Assembly: GCA_907163225.1 (NCBI GenBank)
Contig: OU015322.1
Coordinates: 1-64,000 of the forward strand
Direction of reading: 5' to 3'
Length of the DNA stretch: 64,000 nt
Source: an uncultured Rhodocyclaceae bacterium
Lineage (GTDB): Bacteria > Pseudomonadota > Gammaproteobacteria > Burkholderiales > Rhodocyclaceae
The stretch's first letter is position 1, and every line of letters begins with the position of its first letter. The position numbers and the translations under genes are program-made. Below the pieces are notes generated by a model. The model ran no database searches. It saw only the letters and a list, made by a program, of their open reading frames with translations, and was not told the origin of the DNA. Shown piece by piece: positions 31,084-42,320 of this stretch.

Positions 31084-32121
31084 TTAGCGTACGTTGCTAA
31101 CGATTCTCGGCAGACTCCAGGCGCCGCCGGCGGCGATCAGTTTGCACATGCCGGTGGTGGTGGCCTCGGTCTGGACGAACTGCTTGCCGTCCCAGGTCCA
31201 TTCGTTTATCGACCAGCAATCGCCGAGGCCGCGGCCTTTTTGGGCTGCGTGAATCTGGTTGCCGATCAATTCCGAACCAGATTCAGTGACGAGAACCGGG
31301 TGAAAGGGTGCTTTGGCGTCGATGATCCAATAGCCGAAGCCGACGTTGTAGGCGCCGCTCCAGCATTGGGTGGAGGCCAGCAGTTGGGTGCCATTCAGGC
31401 GGGTGATCGATATTTCCCGTTCTTCGGTGGCGTTTTCCGTCAGGTCAGGGCAATAGTCGTCTTTGCCGACCGCTGAGCGTAGCGCTTCGCGCAAGGCTTT
31501 GTTGCCGGCCAGTGCTGCATCGCCCGGCAAAGATTTTGCCAAAGGCGCGGCGGTGACGAGCATGGCGGGCAGGGCGGGGGGAACGGTTTCTTCCGCTTGC
31601 TTTCCCTTTTTGATGATGGCGCCCGGCGTGCCAATGCGCCCCTGAAATTCGTCCATCTTGAGCAAGACTGCCGCTGCGCCTTGGTCGGACAGCGTCCAGG
31701 TATATTTTCCGGCGCTCCACCTGATGTTGCTTTTGCGGGAGAGCGCAGCGATCAGGGCACTGGTTTGAGCGGTGGTTAGTGTTGCGTGGTAGTTGTCCTT
31801 GCTGGTCGTGACGGTGCCGAGATTCTGCTGATTGATCCGCATCGTCAGCTTGAGGATAGGCGGCAGATTTTTGAGTTCTTCGCTGTCGTAATCGCCGATT
31901 ATCAATTCGCCGGTCACTGCCTGGCCTGGCCCGCCTTTGCGGGTGAGCAGCACGGACACCGGGCGTTGGCCGTTGTCGCTCTGATAGCCCGCGGCCCGAC
32001 AGGTTCGCGTGTTGTCACAAACAAGCTCCCAGTCTTGATGTGTAAAAAGCTCATCCTTGGCGTAGGCATTGAGCGTTAGCAGCGCGGTGAGCAGAGCAGC
32101 AAGTTTGTGAGGGCGAGACAT
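31084..32121 (-). CDS. DUF1176 periplasmic protein
   Basis: Protein of 345 residues with signal peptide MSRPHKLAALLTALLTLNAYA. DUF1176 features: HQDWELVCDNTRTCRAAGY near the N-terminus, a middle LSDQGAAAVLLKMDEFQGRIGTPGA and a C-terminal CWSGAYNVGFGYWIID. Cysteines are paired as expected for a secreted protein. Function of the family is unknown. Convergent with the LRR-kinase gene. Confidence 0.85.
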   Translation of the reverse strand: MSRPHKLAALLTALLTLNAYAKDELFTHQDWELVCDNTRTCRAAGYQSDNGQRPVSVLLTRKGGPGQAVTGELIIGDYDSEELKNLPPILKLTMRINQQNLGTVTTSKDNYHATLTTAQTSALIAALSRKSNIRWSAGKYTWTLSDQGAAAVLLKMDEFQGRIGTPGAIIKKGKQAEETVPPALPAMLVTAAPLAKSLPGDAALAGNKALREALRSAVGKDDYCPDLTENATEEREISITRLNGTQLLASTQCWSGAYNVGFGYWIIDAKAPFHPVLVTESGSELIGNQIHAAQKGRGLGDCWSINEWTWDGKQFVQTEATTTGMCKLIAAGGAWSLPRIVSNVR

Positions 32122-32150
32122 GTGGTCTTTTCCCGGAAATTCCGTCGTGG

Positions 32151-34133
32151 CTAATATCGCCCGGAGAGCGCTTTGGAAATCCGGTAGCGCGCCACCGTCG
32201 TCTTCGGCACCTTGCCGTGGAACCAGCTACGCACGTCTTCATCCAGCCCGATGCCGTGCATGTAGTTGTAGAGCGCCTTGTTCAGCGCCGTGCCCAGGCT
32301 GTCGTGGTCGACGCCGGTCGGGTCGGTGAATTCGACGTCGTTGGTGGCGAAGGTGATGGGCGGCAGGGCCTTGAGCTTGATGCCGTATTCGGCCGGGTTG
32401 AGGCCGACCGGCGAATGGACGGTGCAGGCAAAACGGTGGAAGAAGCCGGACTGGATGCAGCCTTCGGCGAATAGCTGGCGAACGTATTCGAGGGCATCGA
32501 CGGTGTCTTGCACGGTTTGCGTCGGGAAGCCGTACATCAGGTAGGCATGGACGAGCACGCCGGCATCGCTGAAGGCTCGGGTGACGCGGGCGACCTGATC
32601 GACCGAGACGCCTTTTTTCATCAGCGTCAGCAGGCGGTCGGAGGCGACTTCGAGGCCACCGGAAACGGCTATGCAGCCACTGTCCGCCAACTGGTTGCAC
32701 AGTTCAGGCGTGAAGGATTTTTCGAAGCGGATGTTGCCCCACCAGGAGATGGCGCGGTTGCGGCGTTGCAGCTCGTCGGCCAGCGATTTAAGCGCCTTGG
32801 GCGGGGCGGCTTCGTCGACGAAATGAAAGCCGGTCTGGCCGGTTTCTTCGATGATTTCTTCGATGCGGTCGACCAGCAGCGCAGCCGGCGCGCCGTCGTA
32901 GCGGCCGATGTAGTCGAGACTGACGTCGCAGAAGCTGCATTTCTTCCAGTAGCAGCCGTGGGCGACGGTCAGTTTGTTCCAGCGCCCGTCCGACCACAGG
33001 CGGTGCATGGGGTTGAGCATGTCGAGCAGCGACAGGTAGCGGTCGAGCGGCAGGCCGTCCCAGGTTGGCGTGCCGACTTCGGCGAAGGGCACGTCGGGTT
33101 CGCCGGTGTTGAAGTAGCGCACGACGCCATCGACTCGGGCGTAGGTGCGGACGAGGCAGTTTTCCGGCTTGGCCAGCTTGATCGGGATGATGCCAGGGGC
33201 CGGCGCTGCACAGGGCGCGTTGTCCAGCTGCGTATTCTGGGCGGTGTAGCCGAGGTGTTCGAGCAGAGCGAGAATCGGCCGCTCGCCGTCGTCGAGCGTG
33301 ACGTAATCGAAATAGTCGAAGACGCGCGCTTCTTTCAGTTCGCGCAATTCGGTATTCACCCAGCCGCCGCCGAGTACGGTGACGATTTTCGGGTTATGCG
33401 CCTTGATCGCCCTGGCCATGCGGAAGGCGGCATAGACGGAGCCGGGGAAGGGCACTGAGAGCAGGACGATAGTCGGCCTGCTGCGGTCAACGGCAAAAAT
33501 GGTCAAATTTTCAAGTGTGCTGTCGACCAGCGTCGGCGCTGCGGCCAGCGCCCGGGCCAGCGGCTCGAACGTCGGCTGGCTGCGGGCCAGCGATTCGGCG
33601 TAGCGGACGAATTCAAAGCGTGGATCGACCGCCTCGCGCAGCACGTCGGCCAGATCGTTCAGATACAGCGTGGCCAGATGCCGCGCCTTATCCTGCACGC
33701 CGAGCGAGCCAAAGGCCCAGGCCAGCGGATCGCCGCCGTCTTCGTCGATGTAAACGTCGAGCGACTCGAAACGCGGGCCTTCGGGCAGGAAATTGCGGCC
33801 GGCAATGCGGAATCCCATCGACGGGTCGCGACCCTGCAAAAAGGCGATGGCCGGTGTCACCGTAGCCAGATAGCGGTCGAATTGCTCGGAGAAATGGGTG
33901 ATGCTCGGCGTGCGCTTGCGCTGTGGCAAGGTATCCACGCGCTCACGAATGGCCTTCAAACCGCCCGGAGAAAAGAGTTCGAGAACCAGCCCGAGTGCGA
34001 TGTCTTCCTGCGCCGCATCGATCCCGCGTGAGCGCAGGAAACCAGTCAGATAGGCCGTGGACGGGTAGGGCGTGTTGAGTTGCGTCATCGGTGTAATCAG
34101 CGAAAGCACGCGCGGGCTGGTGGTCGGTGCCAT
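32151..34133 (-). CDS. B12-binding-domain radical SAM protein
   Basis: Protein of 660 residues from the ATG at 34133, two bases after the upstream patatin stop. The N-terminal part fits a cobalamin-binding domain (RVLSLITPMTQLNTPYPSTAYLTGFLRSRG; VTVLGGGWVN). The radical SAM cluster motif CYWKKCSFC follows a VAHG strand. Later segments GCIAVSGGLEVASDRLLTLMKKGV and HAYLMYGFPTQT are typical. The reaction is unknown. Repeat sequence at 33479-33514 is read as NLTIFAVDRSRPTI, just before a conserved LLSVPFPGS strand. Confidence 0.88.
   Translation of the reverse strand: MAPTTSPRVLSLITPMTQLNTPYPSTAYLTGFLRSRGIDAAQEDIALGLVLELFSPGGLKAIRERVDTLPQRKRTPSITHFSEQFDRYLATVTPAIAFLQGRDPSMGFRIAGRNFLPEGPRFESLDVYIDEDGGDPLAWAFGSLGVQDKARHLATLYLNDLADVLREAVDPRFEFVRYAESLARSQPTFEPLARALAAAPTLVDSTLENLTIFAVDRSRPTIVLLSVPFPGSVYAAFRMARAIKAHNPKIVTVLGGGWVNTELRELKEARVFDYFDYVTLDDGERPILALLEHLGYTAQNTQLDNAPCAAPAPGIIPIKLAKPENCLVRTYARVDGVVRYFNTGEPDVPFAEVGTPTWDGLPLDRYLSLLDMLNPMHRLWSDGRWNKLTVAHGCYWKKCSFCDVSLDYIGRYDGAPAALLVDRIEEIIEETGQTGFHFVDEAAPPKALKSLADELQRRNRAISWWGNIRFEKSFTPELCNQLADSGCIAVSGGLEVASDRLLTLMKKGVSVDQVARVTRAFSDAGVLVHAYLMYGFPTQTVQDTVDALEYVRQLFAEGCIQSGFFHRFACTVHSPVGLNPAEYGIKLKALPPITFATNDVEFTDPTGVDHDSLGTALNKALYNYMHGIGLDEDVRSWFHGKVPKTTVARYRISKALSGRY
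33479..33514 (-). repeat. Dispersed repeat copy inside the B12 radical SAM gene
   Basis: TGCTGCGGTCAACGGCAAAA then ATGGTCAAATTTTCAA on the + strand. The gene, on the minus strand, reads it as ENLTIFAVDRSR, a different frame from the lolA and xdhC copies. Confidence 0.75.
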
Positions 34134-34135
34134 GT

Positions 34136-35056
34136 TCAACGGCCCAGCTTCTGGTGAATTTTGGGCAAAGCAGCCAGCGCTGCCCGCTCGCCTTCGAGCA
34201 TGGCGTCGTTGCGGGCTGCGAAATCCCACGATTTGACGTAAGGCAGCCGCGGCCGGATGACGATGTCGGCGCCCTTCAGTTCGTTGGCGCCGATCACGCC
34301 GCCCATGATGGTCGTGGTTTGCCAGATGATGGCGGTCAGACTATCCACCGGCTGGCCTTCGGGGCGGGCCGAAATATCGACTGCGATGACGAAATCAGCG
34401 CCCATGTCGCGTGCCGCCTGCACCGGAATCGGGCTGCTCAGCCCGCCATCGACATAGCTCTTGCCAGCGAATTGCGTCGGCTGGAAAACGCCGGGGACAG
34501 CGGCTGAAGCGCGCACGGCCAGCCCGCTGTCGCCGGTGCGAAAAACGACACGCTCGCCGGTGTTGAGGTCGGTAGCGACGACAGCAAAGGGCTTTTTCAG
34601 CTTTTCCAGCGGCTTCATGTTCAGGTGTTGGTTGATGAATTCCTGCAAGGCTTCGCCTTTGAGGAAGCCGCGTCCGCCCAGCGTCCAGTCGGCGAAAATC
34701 TTTTCGTCGAGTTGCTGCGCAATTTTCTGCATGGCGAAAGCATCATGGCCGCTGGCGTACAACGAGCCAACCACCGCGCCAGCACTGGTGCCGACGATGT
34801 AGTCCGGCACGATGCCCTGCGATTCCAGCATCTTGATGACGCCGATGTGGGCAAAGCCGCGCGCCGCACCACCGCCGAGGGCGAGGCCGATTTTTGGCCT
34901 GGATGTGGCGGCCGATGCGCTTTTCTGGCTGCCTGAAAAAGAGCTGCAAGCGCTCAACAAGACCACGCCCAGCGCCAGCAGGCAGGCGCGGAGAAAGGCC
35001 GGGCGAGTGTTTCTGGGTTGCGGGCCGGCGAGGGCGGCAGCGTGAGCGTCTTTCAT
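34136..35056 (-). CDS. Patatin-like phospholipase lipoprotein (RssA-like)
   Basis: Lipid acyl hydrolase of 306 residues. The ATG at 35056 follows AAGGAA and gives a signal with lipobox LLSAC. Patatin motifs: oxyanion loop LGGGAARGFAHIG, nucleophile elbow GTSAG and catalytic Asp in YVDGGLSSPIPV. The protein is predicted to sit on the periplasmic side by its lipid anchor. It precedes the B12 radical SAM gene with a two-base gap, so the two are probably expressed together. Confidence 0.92.
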   Translation of the reverse strand: MKDAHAAALAGPQPRNTRPAFLRACLLALGVVLLSACSSFSGSQKSASAATSRPKIGLALGGGAARGFAHIGVIKMLESQGIVPDYIVGTSAGAVVGSLYASGHDAFAMQKIAQQLDEKIFADWTLGGRGFLKGEALQEFINQHLNMKPLEKLKKPFAVVATDLNTGERVVFRTGDSGLAVRASAAVPGVFQPTQFAGKSYVDGGLSSPIPVQAARDMGADFVIAVDISARPEGQPVDSLTAIIWQTTTIMGGVIGANELKGADIVIRPRLPYVKSWDFAARNDAMLEGERAALAALPKIHQKLGR

Positions 35057-35092
35057 GGTTCCTTCGGAGTTCGGCAACGACTGGTGCCTAGT

Positions 35093-35929
35093 TTACTGGC
35101 ACATGCGACGAATTTCGTCTTCCTTGATTGCCTCTTCAATTTGTTGCAGCACGGCATCGACGTCGGCCAGGCTTTCGTCGAGTTCGACCTGTCCGGTCAA
35201 AACCTGGTCAGGTTGCAGCAAACCGCTCTCGTACAACGCCCAGATTTCCTTGCCGTACTGGGTATCCTTGAGCGATGGGGCAAAGGCGCTGAAATAGCTG
35301 CGCAGATTATTGACGTCGCGCTCCAGCATTTCGGCCGCAGTACTGTTGGCCGCGGCATCGATGGCCTGCGGCAGATCGATGATGACCGGCCCGTCTTCAT
35401 CGACAAGGATGTTGTATTCCGACAGATCGCCGTGAATGATGCCGGCGCACAGCATGCGCACCACCTGATTGACCAGCATGGCGTGAAACTCCAGCGCCAC
35501 CGTTTCGCTCAAGGCAACATCATTCAAACGTGGCGCCGCGCCACCGTCGGCATCGACCACCAGATCCATCAGCAGCACGCCGTCAAAACAGATGTAAGGC
35601 TGCGGCACCCGCACCCCGGCCGAAGCCAGCCGATACAGGGCATCGACCTCGGCGTTCTGCCAGACCTCTTCCTGCATCTGGCGCCCGTAGCGGCTCCCTT
35701 TCTCCATGGCCCGCGCCTGCCGGCTGTTCTTGACCTTGCGGCCTTCCTGATAGGAGGTGGCCTTGCGGAAACTGCGCTGCTTGGCATCCTTGTAAACCTT
35801 GGCGCAACGAATGTGTTCGCCACAGCGCACGATGTAGACGGTCGCTTCCTTGCCGCTCATCAACTGCCCGATCACCTCGTCTACAAGGCCTTCTTCAACG
35901 AGGGTGGTGAGTCTTTTCGGGGTTTTCAT
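35093..35929 (-). CDS. RIO1-family serine kinase
   Basis: Atypical protein kinase of 278 residues. Seen: phosphate-loop region GQLMSGKEATVYIVRCG, Lys in CAKVYKD, the RIO-type insert RSFRKATSYQEGRKVKNSRQARAMEKGS, catalytic loop HGDLSEYNIL and metal site IIDLPQA. Bacterial RIO kinases of this type are common in proteobacteria; substrates are mostly unknown. It stands alone between the patatin operon and parE. Confidence 0.92.
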   Translation of the reverse strand: MKTPKRLTTLVEEGLVDEVIGQLMSGKEATVYIVRCGEHIRCAKVYKDAKQRSFRKATSYQEGRKVKNSRQARAMEKGSRYGRQMQEEVWQNAEVDALYRLASAGVRVPQPYICFDGVLLMDLVVDADGGAAPRLNDVALSETVALEFHAMLVNQVVRMLCAGIIHGDLSEYNILVDEDGPVIIDLPQAIDAAANSTAAEMLERDVNNLRSYFSAFAPSLKDTQYGKEIWALYESGLLQPDQVLTGQVELDESLADVDAVLQQIEEAIKEDEIRRMCQ

Positions 35930-35980
35930 GGGGCGTTTTTGCGTGCTTTAGTCAGTGTTTCAGGGCGGCAGAGCGAAAAT

Positions 35981-36244
35981 TTATTCGGTGACGAAAACAA
36001 TTCCGAATGCGCCGATTGACGTGATTTTCTCGTTGACCGTGGTGTAGGAGGCAAGACCCAACGAGTGGTAGCGAGAGGCGAAGGAAGTCAGTTGGCCGAT
36101 ACCCAGTAGCCGTTCAAGCTGGCTGCGTTCGGCAATGACTTCCTTGATCTTCTCCCGATGTTTGTCCGCCGACGGGTTCAGCGCAAAGGCCAGTGCGATC
36201 ACGGCGGCGACAATGGCGAGACGGATTGGCATCGCCTTCGCCAT
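35981..36244 (-). CDS. Small membrane-anchored protein
   Basis: Protein of 87 residues from ATG 36244, one base after the parE stop, so it is likely co-translated with parE. One membrane helix (IRLAIVAAVIALAFALNPS) is followed by a charged stretch and SRYHSLGLASYTTVNEKITSIGAFGIVF, which resembles DUF4359-type small proteins. The family call is tentative. A marginal match to the dispersed repeat core lies near 36015-36045 (GTTGACCGTGG), coding TTVNEKI. Confidence 0.6.
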   Translation of the reverse strand: MAKAMPIRLAIVAAVIALAFALNPSADKHREKIKEVIAERSQLERLLGIGQLTSFASRYHSLGLASYTTVNEKITSIGAFGIVFVTE

Positions 36245-36245
36245 G

Positions 36246-38195
<1,950 letters not shown>

Positions 38196-38200
38196 GCGCT

Positions 38201-38238
38201 TTTGAATTTTGGGCAAATTTTGCGGTTGACCGCAGCAA
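38201..38238 (+). repeat. Dispersed repeat copy in the parE leader
   Basis: TTTGAATTTTGGGCAAATTT followed by TGCGGTTGACCGCAGCAAGG. It sits within six bases of the parE start codon and forms the region where a ribosome site would be expected. Confidence 0.85.
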
Positions 38239-38335
38239 GGGCTGCGGGCGCGATTTTAGCCGTTTTCAGTCAGTGCGCGGGGATAGCGGCGTGGCATAAT
38301 CCGCCCTCAAGCAGCGTTTCACTAAGGACTCGCCC

Positions 38336-38548
38336 ATGGACGACCCGAATCAATCCGATCCGCCAGCGGGCCATCGCGCGCGTGGCGCAGATCGCCGCAG
38401 CAATACCGTGGTGTCGTCGCCGCCATTTGAAAGCAAGGAGGGTACGATTCTGACCGAGCGCCGCTCGCCTATCGATCGTCGCGCCAACTGGATACGCGAG
38501 TTTTCCCTCGACGCTGCCGACAACGGTGCAACGAAAACGGAGTCCTGA
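38336..38548 (+). CDS. Small hypothetical protein
   Basis: Frame of 70 residues, hydrophilic and rich in Arg/Asp, with [16 protein letters not shown] near the end. It ends one base before the DUF808 gene and may be its leader gene. No family recognised. It is divergent from parE. Moderate confidence because of size. Confidence 0.45.
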   Translation: MDDPNQSDPPAGHRARGADRRSNTVVSSPPFESKEGTILTERRSPIDRRANWIREFSLDAADNGATKTES

Positions 38549-38549
38549 T

Positions 38550-39473
38550 ATGGCTGGCGCCAGTCTGCTCGTCCTGCTCGACGATATTGCCGCCATTCTC
38601 GATGACGTCGCTGTTCTGACCAAGGTGGCTGCCAAGAAGACGGCTGGTGTGCTGGGCGACGATCTGGCACTGAACGCGCAGCAGGTGTCCGGCGTGCGGG
38701 CCGAGCGCGAATTGCCTGTCGTCTGGGCGGTGTGCGTCGGTTCATTAAAAAACAAGCTGATCCTGGTGCCGGCCGCGCTGGCGATCAGCGCTTTCATACC
38801 GTGGGCAGTGACGCCGCTGCTGATGCTCGGCGGCATCTATTTGTGCCTGGAAGGTGTCGAAAAGCTGGCCCATCCCTGGTTGCATAGCGACGCCGAAGAT
38901 TCCGCGCACCACGCCGAGGAACTGGCTGCGGTGGCGGATGAAACTGTCGATCTGGAGGCCTTTGAGGCCGACAAGATCAAGGGCGCGATTCGCACGGACT
39001 TCGTTCTATCGGCCGAAATTATCGTGATCGCGCTCGGTACCGTGGCCGGGCAGCCCTTTTCAACCCAGGTGACCGTGCTGGCTGGCATAGGCTTGATCAT
39101 GACCGTTGGGGTTTATGGAATCGTTGCCGCTATCGTCAAGATGGACGATGTGGGTGCCTGGCTACTTGAAAACGGACGCGGATTCATGAAAGTCATCGGC
39201 AAAGGCTTGTTGCTGGCCGCGCCGAAATTGATGAAGACGCTGACCATCGTCGGTACCGCTGCAATGTTCCTGGTCGGCGGCGGCATTCTGTCGCATGGCA
39301 TTCCGCCCGTACATCACGGCATAGAGCACCTGGCCGACATGGCTGGCATGATGAGTCCGGTGGTTTCGATGGCGCTGGATGCGCTGGTCGGGATGGTCTG
39401 TGGTGCGATTGCCTTGCTCGGCATGCTGGCGTTTGCCGCCACCCGCAAAAAACTTGCTGGAGCCAAGGCATGA
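38550..39473 (+). CDS. DUF808 membrane protein (YedI-like)
   Basis: Integral membrane protein of 307 residues. Starts [48 protein letters not shown], the DUF808 signature, then about five hydrophobic helices and the conserved [14 protein letters not shown] segment. Function of the family is unknown. The next gene overlaps its stop by ATGA, so the two membrane proteins are likely produced together. Confidence 0.9.
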   Translation: MAGASLLVLLDDIAAILDDVAVLTKVAAKKTAGVLGDDLALNAQQVSGVRAERELPVVWAVCVGSLKNKLILVPAALAISAFIPWAVTPLLMLGGIYLCLEGVEKLAHPWLHSDAEDSAHHAEELAAVADETVDLEAFEADKIKGAIRTDFVLSAEIIVIALGTVAGQPFSTQVTVLAGIGLIMTVGVYGIVAAIVKMDDVGAWLLENGRGFMKVIGKGLLLAAPKLMKTLTIVGTAAMFLVGGGILSHGIPPVHHGIEHLADMAGMMSPVVSMALDALVGMVCGAIALLGMLAFAATRKKLAGAKA

Positions 39474-40513
39474 GAAACGCGTTGCGCTGGTCGGAAAAGT
39501 GGTTTCGCTTCGGTCTGTGGATCGTTGCGTTTGTTTTCGCCAGTTTTCTCATCGGGCTGGGCGGCACGATTGTCGAAAACCTGCCCAAAGTTGAAAATCA
39601 AGTCACGTTGGAAGACTTTATCGACAAGCCTGCCGCCAATGCGCTTCGCGTCGAGCTGAAAGCGATGCAGGAAAAGCGTCAGGTCGCGCAGGACGCCAAC
39701 GACCAGGCGCAGCTGAAACTGAACGGTGCCCGCGCCAATTCGGGGGCGGCGCGCGACACCTTCAACAACTGGCTGGCCACTCGCCACGCTACCAAACGCC
39801 CGGAGCAGGATGCCGAACTGATCGAACGCACGCAGGCGCTCGATGAACTTAAGATGCTCGAACGCAAGGCATTGGCCGATGTCGAGCGTCAGCAGCAGCA
39901 TCTGCTCGATGCGCGGCAAACGGAAGAAAAAGCCCAGCGCGCAATGCGCGAACTGGAGAATGCTGCGTCCGACAAGCTTTCCACCGAGTTCCGCAGCCAG
40001 GAGCTACGCGTTTTTCTCTATCGCCTGACCTTGACCCTGCCGCTGCTGGCCATTGCCGGCTGGCTTTTTGCCAAGAAGCGCCAGAGCACCTGGTGGCCGT
40101 TTGTCTGGGGCTTCATCTACTTTGCGCTGTTCGCCTTCTTTGTCGAACTCGTACCCTATTTGCCGAGTTATGGCGGCTATGTGCGCTACGTCGTGGGAAT
40201 TGTGCTCACCGTGCTGGTTGGCCGCTACGCCATCGTTGCGCTAAATCGCTACCTTGAGAAACAGAAGCTGGCCGAGGCGCTGCCCGATGCCGAACGGCGC
40301 AAGGAACTGAGCTACGACACCGCGCTGGCCCGGCTGGCCAAGAAGGTGTGCCCGGGATGTGAGCGGCCGGTTGATCTGACCAATCCGGCCATCGATTTTT
40401 GCCCGCATTGCGGTATTTGCTTGTTCGATCATTGTGGCCGGTGCAGCGAGCGAAAGAGCGCATTTGCCTACTTTTGCCATGCCTGTGGCGCAGTGGCGAG
40501 TGACGGAAAGTGA
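39470..40513 (+). CDS. Membrane protein with coiled coil and C-terminal zinc ribbon
   Basis: Protein of 347 residues: an N-terminal helix ([20 protein letters not shown]), a long external coiled coil (residues about 45-175, [32 protein letters not shown]), three more helices ([50 protein letters not shown]) and a cytoplasmic double zinc ribbon (CPGCERP..CPHCGIC..CGRC..CHACG). No family name recognised. Translation is coupled to the DUF808 gene. Confidence 0.75.
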   Translation: MRNALRWSEKWFRFGLWIVAFVFASFLIGLGGTIVENLPKVENQVTLEDFIDKPAANALRVELKAMQEKRQVAQDANDQAQLKLNGARANSGAARDTFNNWLATRHATKRPEQDAELIERTQALDELKMLERKALADVERQQQHLLDARQTEEKAQRAMRELENAASDKLSTEFRSQELRVFLYRLTLTLPLLAIAGWLFAKKRQSTWWPFVWGFIYFALFAFFVELVPYLPSYGGYVRYVVGIVLTVLVGRYAIVALNRYLEKQKLAEALPDAERRKELSYDTALARLAKKVCPGCERPVDLTNPAIDFCPHCGICLFDHCGRCSERKSAFAYFCHACGAVASDGK

Positions 40514-40551
40514 TTTTTTCCGCTTCACTTAGTCCGTGATGTGAGGAACTT

Positions 40552-40917
40552 TTACTGCGCGCGCAGAGCCTGGGTGGTTCGATCCTTCTCCCGAATCGAC
40601 CAGAAAAGGGAGACATCGCCAGCGGTGAGCAACCCGGCTTTTAGCGCAGAATCAAGCACTCTCTCGGCATCGTTTTTGCGGCCGTAGATGGCGTAAACTT
40701 CCGCTTCAAGCAAAGGGTCGATGTCCGCCTCGTTGATGAGCAGTTCGGTTGCGTCGGCTTTTGAAAACACCGATGAGTCAAAGTTTTCATTCGAGAACTT
40801 TTCGGAATTTGCACCCTTTGAAGACACCGAGCTATCGAATAGCAGCCCGGAAAGGGCATGATTTATTGATCCGAGAATGCTGGTGATCGGCGCAAAGTAA
40901 TCTGCTTTGTGTGTCAT
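40552..40917 (-). CDS. FimV-C-terminal-like small protein
   Basis: Protein of 121 residues. The middle segment ADIDPLLEAEVYAIYGRKNDAERVLDSALKAG resembles the C-terminal TPR-like motif of the pilus/polarity protein FimV, which often reads DPxxEAEVYxxYGRxxxAxxxL. There is no signal peptide. Whether it works with a pilus system cannot be told from this window. Confidence 0.6.
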   Translation of the reverse strand: MTHKADYFAPITSILGSINHALSGLLFDSSVSSKGANSEKFSNENFDSSVFSKADATELLINEADIDPLLEAEVYAIYGRKNDAERVLDSALKAGLLTAGDVSLFWSIREKDRTTQALRAQ

Positions 40918-41297
40918 GTGAAATATGCCCTGTTCTTGGCGTGTCGGAGCATCGAAAATGGCAGCTCCCTTGCTGAAAGAGAGAGCCCGCTGAGAAATGC
41001 TTGCCTTTGGTCATAGCAGATCTCGTGCCACAAATTAACCCATTGAATTTTTTGGGAATTTATTTCTCAATGCTGTGTGATGGCAATTTTTTTGTCGTTG
41101 CATGGCGACATGTTTTGCGGGGATTTTCCGCAATCCCCCGTGCTTTCAGGGGTTTGCACTGTCTCTAAATAGCGACATTCCCCTGGTGCGCCAAAGCCGG
41201 GTGTTGCCGAGGCGCTTACATGCTGTAACAACTGGATGTCTGTTCTCTCTCTTCGTCGTGCGTTATTTGCTCACCGAGACATGTTTGGAGAGAGATG
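40918..41297. other. Intergenic region between divergent genes
   Basis: About 380 bases, AT-richer around 41030-41100. No gene, hairpin terminator or repeat copy recognised. It presumably holds the promoters of the FimV-like gene and of the small lipoprotein gene. Confidence 0.5.
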
Positions 41298-41423
41298 ATG
41301 AAAAAGATAGTTCTGGGCCTTCTTGTCGCCGTGACCCTCAGCGGCTGCTTCCCTATATTTGTGCCGGTTCACGACCATCATCGGGGCCACCATGGCCATC
41401 ATCGCAGCTGGGGTGGTCGCTGA
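41298..41423 (+). CDS. Tiny His-rich lipoprotein
   Basis: Frame of 41 residues: signal with lipobox LSGC (MKKIVLGLLVAVTLSGC), then a short mature part full of histidine (HDHHRGHHGHHRS). A ribosome site GGAG lies seven bases upstream; an ATG three bases earlier is also possible. After processing only about 25 residues remain. It may bind metal; that is inferred from the histidines alone. Confidence 0.65.
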   Translation: MKKIVLGLLVAVTLSGCFPIFVPVHDHHRGHHGHHRSWGGR

Positions 41424-41431
41424 TCGCTGGC

Positions 41432-41872
41432 TCAGCCGAGCAATGTGACTACGATTTCCCGTCGATGACCTTGCGTCCGGTGTTCGAACAGGTAAATCCC
41501 CTGCCATGCTCCGAGTAGCAGTTTGCCGTCGGCAAAGGGTATGGTCAGTGCTACGCCGGTAAGCAATGAGCGGGCGTGGGCGGCCATGTCGTCCTCGCCT
41601 TCCTGGTTGTGACGATAAGCCGGGTCGCCATCCGGAGCCCAGCGCTGCATCAAGGTTTCAAGATCGCGGCGAACGCTGGCGTCGGCATTTTCAGTGATGG
41701 CCAGTCCGCAACTGGTGTGGCGCACGAAAATATGAGCAATTCCGGCGTTGACCGTGGGGCCCGCAGCTGCATTTTTGTTCGCAGCATAGCCGACCAGTGC
41801 GGCGATTTCGTCGGTGATTTCAACGGAACCGCGGCCGCGGCTGGTGATGGTAAGAAGATGTTGTTCAGCCAT
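41432..41872 (-). CDS. yjbQ: YjbQ family protein (UPF0047)
   Basis: Protein of 146 residues starting MAEQHLLTITSRGRGSVEITDEI. YjbQ features: AGIAHIFVRHTSCGLAITENADASVRRDLE, the HNQEGEDDMAAHARS metal-site region, and LGAWQGIYLFEHR. Family members have weak thiamine-phosphate synthase activity. It follows yajD on the same strand with an eight-base gap. The GGTCAAC near 41745 is part of PTVNAG and only weakly like the repeat. Confidence 0.9.
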   Translation of the reverse strand: MAEQHLLTITSRGRGSVEITDEIAALVGYAANKNAAAGPTVNAGIAHIFVRHTSCGLAITENADASVRRDLETLMQRWAPDGDPAYRHNQEGEDDMAAHARSLLTGVALTIPFADGKLLLGAWQGIYLFEHRTQGHRREIVVTLLG

Positions 41873-41880
41873 CGGCTGGA

Positions 41881-42243
41881 TCAGTCTTTCTTTAGCAGGC
41901 CTTGCAGCGCAGCAAACGGGTTGTGCGTGGCGCCGCCACCGCGCTGGCTGCTGTCGGTGTAGCCCCGATCGGCCTCGATCTGTTTCTGGTGCTCGTTGTC
42001 GTGGCAATAGATGCAGAGCAGTTCCCAGTTGCTGCCGTCGTTCGGATTGTTGTCGTGGTTGTGGTCGCGGTGATGCACGGTCAGTTCGCGCAGGTTGGCG
42101 ACGGTGAATTCGCGGGCGCAGCGGCCGCAGATCCATGGGTAGATTTTGAGGGCGCGTTCGCGGTAGCCCTCGGCGCGGGTATCGGCGGCCTTGCGGGCAT
42201 CGAGGACGATTTTGTCGAGTTTGCCGTGGTCTATGGTTTTCAT
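41881..42243 (-). CDS. yajD: HNH nuclease family protein YajD
   Basis: Protein of 120 residues with the YajD layout: KLDKIVLDARKAADTRAEGYRERALKIYPWICGRCAREF, the HNH core LTVHHRDHNHDNNPNDGSNWELLCIYCHDNEH with two CxxC zinc pairs, and a flexible C-terminus ending NPFAALQGLL. Biological role is not settled. Lies upstream of yjbQ. Confidence 0.93.
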   Translation of the reverse strand: MKTIDHGKLDKIVLDARKAADTRAEGYRERALKIYPWICGRCAREFTVANLRELTVHHRDHNHDNNPNDGSNWELLCIYCHDNEHQKQIEADRGYTDSSQRGGGATHNPFAALQGLLKKD

Positions 42244-42320
42244 GGTTCAGGCTCCGTGAGTTTTCGCGATTCTACGCCGCAGCCCCTAAAATGTGGTTTT
42301 GCCCAAACTGCCCAGACACC

